From Trebouxia sp. TZW2008 (lineage: Eukaryota; Chlorophyta; Trebouxiophyceae; Trebouxiales; Trebouxiaceae), in the NCBI GenBank assembly GCA_002118135.1, contig BDIU01000161.1, positions 62,001-126,000 on the forward strand: a stretch of 64,000 bases of DNA, given 5' to 3'. Shown here one piece after another: positions 57,262-64,000 of the stretch. The position numbers were made by a program, and so were the translations under genes. How positions within the stretch are numbered: the first letter of the stretch is position 1; each line of letters starts with the position of its first letter. The notes under the pieces are model-generated. The model was not told the DNA's origin. It worked only from the letters and a program-made list of their open reading frames with translations, and made no database searches.

Positions 57262-59960
57262 ATGCGGTCATTGGCGCCAGTGTTGCTGCTGGCTGTGCTT
57301 GTCGGCAGTGCGTCGGCTCTGGCGCCCATCACGAACGCAACAGGCGGCTGGCGACAAGGTCGTGCCACTTTCTATGGCGGCTCCCAAGCATACCTAAGCC
57401 ACTTCCCGTCCAGGTATTCAGCAGCTCATCTTCCCTCAATATCGTGTAACTGCTGCTAGATCTGCTCTTGTGTGTGAAGTGGCTTGCTGAATTTACTGTG
57501 GTCTGTTGTTTCAAGACAGATTTCTGGCAAATGCAGCAACTTACGCAGCTGCCTTGCAGTGACTTCTTGTTCACAATTTATGTTACCACAGGGGACCTCC
57601 ACCTGAGTATGGCTTTGGCACCCCACTTTATGGCAGCTGTGGGTACCTGTCACAGAACGGCACACAGGGTGTGGATTTTTCAAATGTTCCATTCCCTGTG
57701 GACATGCTAGCAGCAGTCGCCAATGTCAATGAGGACTACCCTGGTAGCTGTGGCAGGTATGATCAGAACCGTTTTGTGCATTGCCTGTCTGCTTAGTCTG
57801 ATAGTGCTTGGTCTGATGGACATTGGCAGCAGCTGTCAGTTGAGCTCCGCGCACATTGCTGTCTTCTGATTCAGCCGACTCTTTCTGCATGATACATCTT
57901 GCATGGGGCCAATTGGCAGTGTGGTCATCTGCACGTTATATATGTCCAATGTGAATCTATAGTTGTGCTTACAGCCTTCAGTCACCGCATGCAGTCCTTT
58001 GCTTTCATCACTGCTTTCTGTCGCAGCATTTAGTCAGGACTCATCTGGCAGCACTGACTGGCTATTCTGTTGTGTGTGGACTTCAGGTGTTATGAGCTAC
58101 AGTGCACCACTGGTGTTGTTGTGGGAAACTACACTGCAGGCTCAACAGACGCCAAAACCACCTCCATCCCCTACAACACCAGCACTGGATTCATTCAGCC
58201 TGGTTTGAATTACAGCACAGTCCTAGATGACTACAACCGCACATGGAATGGAAACCCACTCATGGCTCAGAACCAGCTACTCACTCAGTGTTGGAATGGC
58301 ACTCAGGTCAGCACCCACCTCAAGTGTTGCGGTTGCACCGCTGCTGTTCATGACACCTGTTTTGCGGTTGATTGCAATGCCTTTGCTGCGTGCATTTCAC
58401 TTGCCCATGCACAAAAAACCGCACTGTCAATAAGTGTCCTCACTTTGCGTTGTGCCCTGTACTTTCACAAGCTCACCACCTTGGCTTATGACAGACACCA
58501 TGCCAAGTTGTGATGCCGAAAATTCACAAGATGTTTTGGTCACACTCATTTTGAGTTTGCTTGACCTGCTGATGTTATATGCTGCTAGGACCTGACTGGA
58601 TTATTGGCTGACTGCAGAGGCTTGGACTGACTAGCCCCACAGGCTCCATCTACATCCATGTCACAGACAACTGCCCTTGCCTGCAATATGACAACAGCAG
58701 CACCACCGTGACTGGTGTCAACCCACCATGCTGTGGCAATGTTAACCACTTTGACCTGTCATACTATGGATTTGAGAGGCTGGCACACCCCAACTATGGT
58801 CTCATGAACCTTCAGTTCAGGTGAGTTGCTGACCTGAGTTGCCTCTCAGTCTCTGCCCAGCATTTTCAACCTCATACAGCTTATTGCTGCTCTTACATGT
58901 ATGGTGTGCAACTTAGCTCATTTTTATTTTGCGCAACAAGCTTGCGACAGGCGTTCAACATTTGCGTTGAGAGCATTTCGGCTGTTGTTTGTGAGCTTGT
59001 TCATGCTGCTGCTTTTGCATTTGCTTGGCGTTTGGCACGACATCAGCGCACATTGTCAGTTGCACATAGAATATTCACATTAGCATCAGCTGTCACCAAG
59101 AAGCTGTTGGTGACATCTGCTCACTTTTGTTGTGTAGGCCTGTGGACTGCTACACACGTGTGCCCCTTGAGTACCTGCCCGGCTACATCAACGAGACCAT
59201 CTATGGTGACAACATTGAGACTGGTTGGGCCTGGTACCCATACCAGCAAAACAACAAGCAGCTGCAGGTCGCGTCCTTTGTTGCCTTGTTGCCTACCCTG
59301 TTTTGTTGCTTACCCTGTTTTGTGCAGATGCTATCTGCTTATGCATGCATGCGTCTTGGAACCATTGCTGTGTTCAAGGTGCAGCCTCATGGTGCTCAGA
59401 ATTTAGCTCACAGCTCAAAAATGGTCACACTAGATAGGCAAGACAGTTGACAGCAGATCATGCAGATGATACAGCAACATGCGCTGATGCAAAATGTGTA
59501 CTTGCAGGTACCAGGAGCAGGTGTTGGCGGCAGCAATGCCACATGCATTGATGTGAAGCCCCAGGGTGGTCTGTCCCTAGTGTCCCGCTCTGCTGCACAG
59601 GCTGGCTACCAGCCCTTCATTGCCAACAACGCCTCAACCCTGTCATTCTATGTCAAGAGCACCAGTGCTGCCAACATTGGACAAGGCTCAGGAGTGCCTA
59701 ATGGTGTGACAGTGTCCATTGGCAATTCCGAGACACAGTACTACTGCACTGGCTTGCAGCTGAACACCCTTGCTGTCAGTGATGTCAGCAACGGCTTGAG
59801 CCATTTGACAGTGCCAATCTCGCAATTCAACTGCAATCTGAGCAACGTACAAGAGCTTGGGTTCCAGAACGTGGGCAGCTCTTCAGTGCAGTTCTGTTTG
59901 GACAACATTGCCCTGACTGGGGGCTCCCCAGCTGACCCCCACCTTTACAGCACCCAGTAA
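57262..59960 (+). CDS. Secreted expansin-like protein
   Basis: Six exons: 57262-57413, 57592-57756, 58087-58306, 58618-58820, 59138-59267, 59508-59960; 440 residues, consistent phases. A clear signal peptide opens the protein (MRSLAPVLLLAVLVGSASA). The double-psi beta-barrel domain follows: WRQGRATFYGG, YGSCGYL, the GRCYELQC segment, VTDNCPC, and NHFDLSYYGFERLA, which supplies the HFD motif of expansins. Expansins loosen cell-wall polysaccharides without hydrolysis. The C-terminal ~150 residues are Ser/Thr/Asn-rich and strand-like (STLSFYVKS, LTVPISQFNCN, VQFCLDNIAL), resembling a beta-sandwich carbohydrate-binding module, not the usual group-1 grass-pollen-like domain. Several N-x-S/T sites suggest glycosylation. 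At 440 residues it is far longer than plant expansins (~250). Confidence 0.85.
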
Positions 59961-61067
59961 GCTTGTGTCTTTGCACAAGTCAACGATGACCACTTTGGTG
60001 CAGCTGTCAAAGCTCACTCAATCACTGGTGGCAGCAATGGATTTAACGTATGCAATGCGTTTATTGGGTTCTGGGCTCTCACTGCCTTTACTGTCAAAGT
60101 AGCTGTAGGGTTCCCCTTATTTATGCATCTAGGCTTTTGATGCAGCTGGCACAATTTAGCAATGCTTTGTGGATGAGTTGACAGCCTCAAACCTCTGCTT
60201 AGTTTTGACAGCAGTAGATCTTGCGATGAAGCCGAGAATGGATGATTCTGTTTGAGCTGACTAGTGGCACTTTCCCCCCTTTCCCCTTGATTTGATTTCC
60301 ATTCACATGCAGACAAAGCAGATCAGGATGTAGAACCCATAATACATGAGTGACAACAGTGATGTCAATATAGCCCATGTTTTGTTTGAGCGTTTATCAA
60401 AGCAACTTGGAGCATGTGAGTGATAAGTACACTGCCATCAAATGTAAAGCCTAACAATGCATAATCTCAGGGCCCTCAGGCAGCAGCAAGCACATGCCTA
60501 GTGACGTTGTCAGTGCAGGTCTCAACACTGAGAGCATCACTGTTCTGCCAAAAGGTCAACATTTCGGAGCTCAAGGGTGATGCTTGCAATTCAATGCTTT
60601 TCTGCAAGACCGACTGAATTGGGCAGGCACTGCGGCAGGGGAACTGTCACAGCAAATGTGATACCCCATGTGATATCCTCATGTTTTCATCTGTATCAGA
60701 AGGGTTTCTCATCAAGAGTCCCCAAAAGACATGCTCAGGTAGGGCCCTTTTTACCTCAAGGCTGATGCAGGTGACAACCAGATTCGAGTGTCAACCGCTC
60801 GTCTGCACAGTGAGCTCACCATAGTTTTTGCATTTTTGGCAGTATGCAACTGCGTGTGTGTGTGTGCGTGCGTGTTTCTGAGTCAGGCTAGGGTCTCTGA
60901 GCTGCAGCTTGCGGCTTCTCCTGCTGCGAAGTGCGGTCAACGCTGGTGCTGGATCCGGCTCAACTGGCTGAAGTTTGACTTGCCTGCGGCTGGCGTTTGT
61001 TGCGCTGACATCAGCTTGACAGCCGGTGTGACCTTGCGATCGGTAGACAGTTGACGACAACCATTTC
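59961..61067. other. Intergenic region between expansin-like gene and NIP7
   Basis: About 1.1 kb holding the expansin 3' UTR and the NIP7 promoter. A short GT-rich simple repeat lies at about 60850-60877. No convincing exon is seen. Confidence 0.4.
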
Positions 61068-62509
61068 ATGCGGCCCCTGACGGAGGAGGTGACCACTCGC
61101 TCCTTTGTGAGCGTCTTCCGGCCTTGCGTCCAATATGTACGTCTACCTGAGTGCGAGGTTTACATGACCTGCAGGAAACTAAGGCAGTGCTTGAAAAGCT
61201 CTACAAGTATATTGGCAAGAACATAAAAAGCTTGATAGACAGGCCTGACGAGCCATATTGTCTGAGGTTACACAACAACCGGGTGTACTATGTCAGGGAG
61301 AGCCTCATGCGAAGGGCCACGAACGTATGCTGCTCTCACCGCTAATCTTTTGCCTGTGCTTGACCAGGCAGAGCTGCTCACAAGCTTTATCTCACAATAT
61401 TTGTCCTCACCACAGGTGGGGCGCGAGCAGCTTGTGTCGCTTGGACAGTGCATCGGCAGGTTGACACATTCAGGGAAATTCAGACTCACAATTGGGGCAC
61501 TAGATGTCTTGGGCTCTCACGCCAAATACAAGGTACACACATGCTGCAGTACCATTGTATGTGGTGTTTCACAGCAGGTCAACATAACTGCAGCAGAACA
61601 CAGCCATCTGCATATATACAGCGCTGTCCAAGTCTGTTGCTGCAACTCAAGGATGACTACATACCTGGCTTGATTCCATATGACAGCCATTCTTTACTTT
61701 TCATCTTTCCACTGAGAGTTCAGCTTTCTGCGCAATGAAAAGTACTTCATCCTGCCTGCAGCAAGCAGAGCAAACTCAGACTTGTCAAAAGCCCCCTGAT
61801 GCCAACCATTCAGTCTTCAAACTGAAAATCTGTGAGGAACAACCAATATATACGCTATGCTGAGGGCAATGCAACACACATGTCACTGCTGCTTTCCCTT
61901 TTCCCAACCAAAGGAGGCTTTCTCAGTCAGACTTGTCGCAACTGATCAGACTGTGTCATTGCTTGCACACTGCCTTAACATGATTCAGCTGTCAATGACA
62001 TGCTTCCCCCAACCGATCAGACTATGTGTGGGCTGCATCACTTGCACAAGGTTTTACCATGGTTCAGCTGTCAACGACATGCATCCCCATCTGATCAGAC
62101 TTCTGTGTGTGGGCTGCTGCAGATTTGGGTCAAGCCTTCAGCTGAGATGCAGTATATGTATGGCAATCATGTGCTGAAGTCAGGTCTGGGCAGAATCACA
62201 GAGAACACGCCAGCATACACAGGCGTTGTGATCTATTCCATGTCAGACATACCACTCGGGTTTGGAGTTACAGCCAAGTCCACAGCAGACTGCAGAAAGA
62301 TGGACCCTAGTGGCATTGTTGTATTCCATCAAGCTGACGTCGGTGAGACTCTGCTTCCTTGCCCTCACACCATCGCTACCCCATCTCGCTTATCATGTTT
62401 CAGTCTGACCCGTGCTCTTATATTCATGCTATCCCATCTCCCTTATCATAGTTTGCACGAACTGACTGTTTGTGTAGGTGAATACTTGAGATCAGAGGAG
62501 GAGATATGA
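61068..62509 (+). CDS. NIP7: 60S ribosome subunit biogenesis protein NIP7
   Basis: Five exons: 61068-61088, 61175-61324, 61416-61532, 62123-62342, 62478-62509; 179 residues, the usual length (about 180). The 21-nt first exon encodes MRPLTEE, the conserved start of NIP7, and the next begins [19 protein letters not shown]7 binds pre-rRNA through its C-terminal PUA domain and is needed for 27S pre-rRNA processing and 60S assembly in the nucleolus. Landmarks: [69 protein letters not shown] and [13 protein letters not shown]. Intron 3 is much longer (590 bp) than the others. Its stop lies 165 bp from that of a convergent minus-strand gene. Confidence 0.96.
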
Positions 62510-62674
62510 GTGCCATGTATGAAGAGGGATTTGGTCCATACAATGGCCAGATCACAAACAGCACAACACAGCTGCAGAAAGCTTCAGGTCTACTGGACTC
62601 ATTTGCGGAGGCGTACAATCATCCGCAACTCATGTCATGGAACATCATCAAACACCATCTCAAAGCACCACATT

Positions 62675-63557
62675 TCAGTGCTCAGTGTGATGAAGGCCTC
62701 CATCTGCCTCCATCCCAGCGCCCACGGTTGTCTCTGGCAGCCATGGTGTTGCTGGCAGAACAACAAATAATGAAAGGCCCGCGCCAATATAGTAGGCGAC
62801 ATAACGGGAGTCTCTGTCTATAGAGGCAGCCCAAGAGCAGAACGAACATCATCAGAATGAACCTATGAGGACACAGGAATGTACAACATGTTGAGAGCAT
62901 CTTCCCATGCAGGTGTGCATAGTTTCTCATCAGTAGTGACATGTCTTCAGCAGGTCTTGTGGCACGCCCTTTGTTTGCGTGCCTGTGCATTTTCACTAGG
63001 TAGGTCAAGATGTGTCTGGAGTCAGGTTGTTGTGTTCTAAGTTGAGCAAATAGTACTACTACAACAGGCCTAGTTAATTGCTGTTGTTGCATCAGAATTG
63101 ACACATATCAGCAGCCAAACATTGATTGTGTCACGGCGGTTATGCAATTTTTCATTTGTTTGCTCGTGAATTTTGCATAGGCAGCTTCACTAGACTGACT
63201 TGAAACCTCAAACTGGACGTCAGCGCCCCACTGCCAAACTTATACTACAGAAGTGACTGTAAACAATTTTTGCTGTTTTCCAGAGTTGCTCATCCAAACG
63301 AGATTGATTTATGTGATGATCTGCAATTTCAGAAAGATTCCAGTCTCTGTAGAAAGCTGCACCCAAAGTGACGAACTCTGTAGCCATCACCGTAATGACT
63401 CGTCAGTACTGAACAGCTTCAGACAGCAGGGCAATGACTGCCTTGGCTTGAATGTGGTAGTGATTCCACTCATGCAGTGATGGATACGCCTTGGCACCAT
63501 GAACTGCATCTAATGGTGCAGGCTCCGCTGTATCGATGGCTTGTCGCCAGATGTGAC
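62675..63557 (-). CDS. Unidentified gene, probable 3' exons
   Basis: Two coding-looking minus-strand stretches. The lower, 62817-62675, follows a good acceptor (CTCTATAG) and encodes RDSRYVAYYIGAG, a hydrophobic segment (LSLFVVLPATPWLP) and a hydrophilic tail to a stop. The upper starts at 63557 after TTGCAG and reads GHIWRQAIDTAEPAPLDAVH before a possible GTGCCA donor; joining the two keeps phase. That would give a protein ending in one membrane-spanning or membrane-anchoring segment. I recognise no family and could not place the 5' exons, which may lie near or beyond the right edge. Confidence 0.3.
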
Positions 63558-64000
63558 CTGCAACACAAGCATTGAGCACAAGCATACCATAAGCATTAGG
63601 CACTTCTCACAGATACTATCGACTTTGTAACAAATTGCTGCAGCCCTATCCATATGCATTGACTTCGGCATTGGTTGATGTCTGCAGACACTCCTTGGCC
63701 CTAGATATAAAGGCATAGCACAAGCATTAGGCAGTTCTCGTCTGTACTGTGCTACTTGCATTGCCCCTGCTTACATCTGCATGCCAGCATATGTGACGAT
63801 TCTGCTGACAGATACTTGCAATCCAGCAGACACCACACTACACAGATAACGGATATGGCAACTTTCTGTGCAAAGTCTTGCAATACTTGCACCAGCTTGA
63901 AGCGTGAGCTGTGGCGCAGATACTTTCATGCCGATTGACCTTCACATCTCATACAGTCATGGCACTGCATCATCAGGAGCTAGAACATCAGTAGCTAGGG
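63558..64000. other. Right-edge region without recognised features
   Basis: A stretch near 63590-63620 (AAGCATTAGGCACTTCTCAC) recurs in altered form near 63724-63745 (AAGCATTAGGCAGTTCTCGT). Otherwise I see no convincing exon on either strand. Confidence 0.3.

Overview
This is a eukaryotic nuclear window from a green plant lineage, most likely a chlorophyte alga. It has many short introns (mostly GT...AG, with acceptors of the GCAG type). It encodes a plant-type inositol monophosphatase with a transit-peptide-like leader and a plant-type ribosomal stalk protein P0, together with an axonemal dynein heavy chain and a centriolar CEP70-like protein. Land plants with seeds lack those last two. Base composition is near 50% GC by eye. 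A trebouxiophyte such as a lichen photobiont would fit, but the sequence does not prove it. The axonemal dynein implies that the organism makes, or recently made, a motile flagellated stage.

Layout, left to right. Positions 1-9182 (minus): a CEP70-like coiled-coil gene of at least 20 exons that runs off the left edge. 10443-11858 (minus): a small coiled-coil RING-finger protein. 12781-14614 (minus): a Tim17/22/23-like (PRAT) membrane protein. It diverges from 14972-17495 (plus), ribosomal protein P0. 18349-20937 (minus): an IMPL1-like inositol monophosphatase, convergent with P0. 21518-55213 (plus): a complete 77-exon inner-arm dynein heavy chain of the DNAH10 / 1-beta type, about 4,615 residues, filling half the window. 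57262-59960 (plus): a secreted expansin-like protein. 61068-62509 (plus): NIP7, a 60S biogenesis factor. 62675-63557 (minus): exons of an unidentified protein.

For the dynein, P0, IMPL1, expansin, NIP7, PRAT and RING genes I placed every exon junction by hand and the reading phase is consistent at each one. For the CEP70-like gene this holds from the 9182 start down to position 51. P0 and NIP7 both serve the 60S ribosomal subunit. The dynein and the CEP70-like protein both belong to the flagellar apparatus. I see no operon-like or cluster logic beyond that.

The most unusual theme is structural. The CEP70-like gene contains a run of exons of exactly 168 nt, each encoding 56 residues (8 heptads). 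In three genes the introns hold decayed tandem copies of neighbouring exons or exon ends, with lost splice sites or stop codons: three in the CEP70-like gene, three in IMPL1 and two in the dynein gene. No tRNA, rRNA, CRISPR array, transposase or viral gene was seen.
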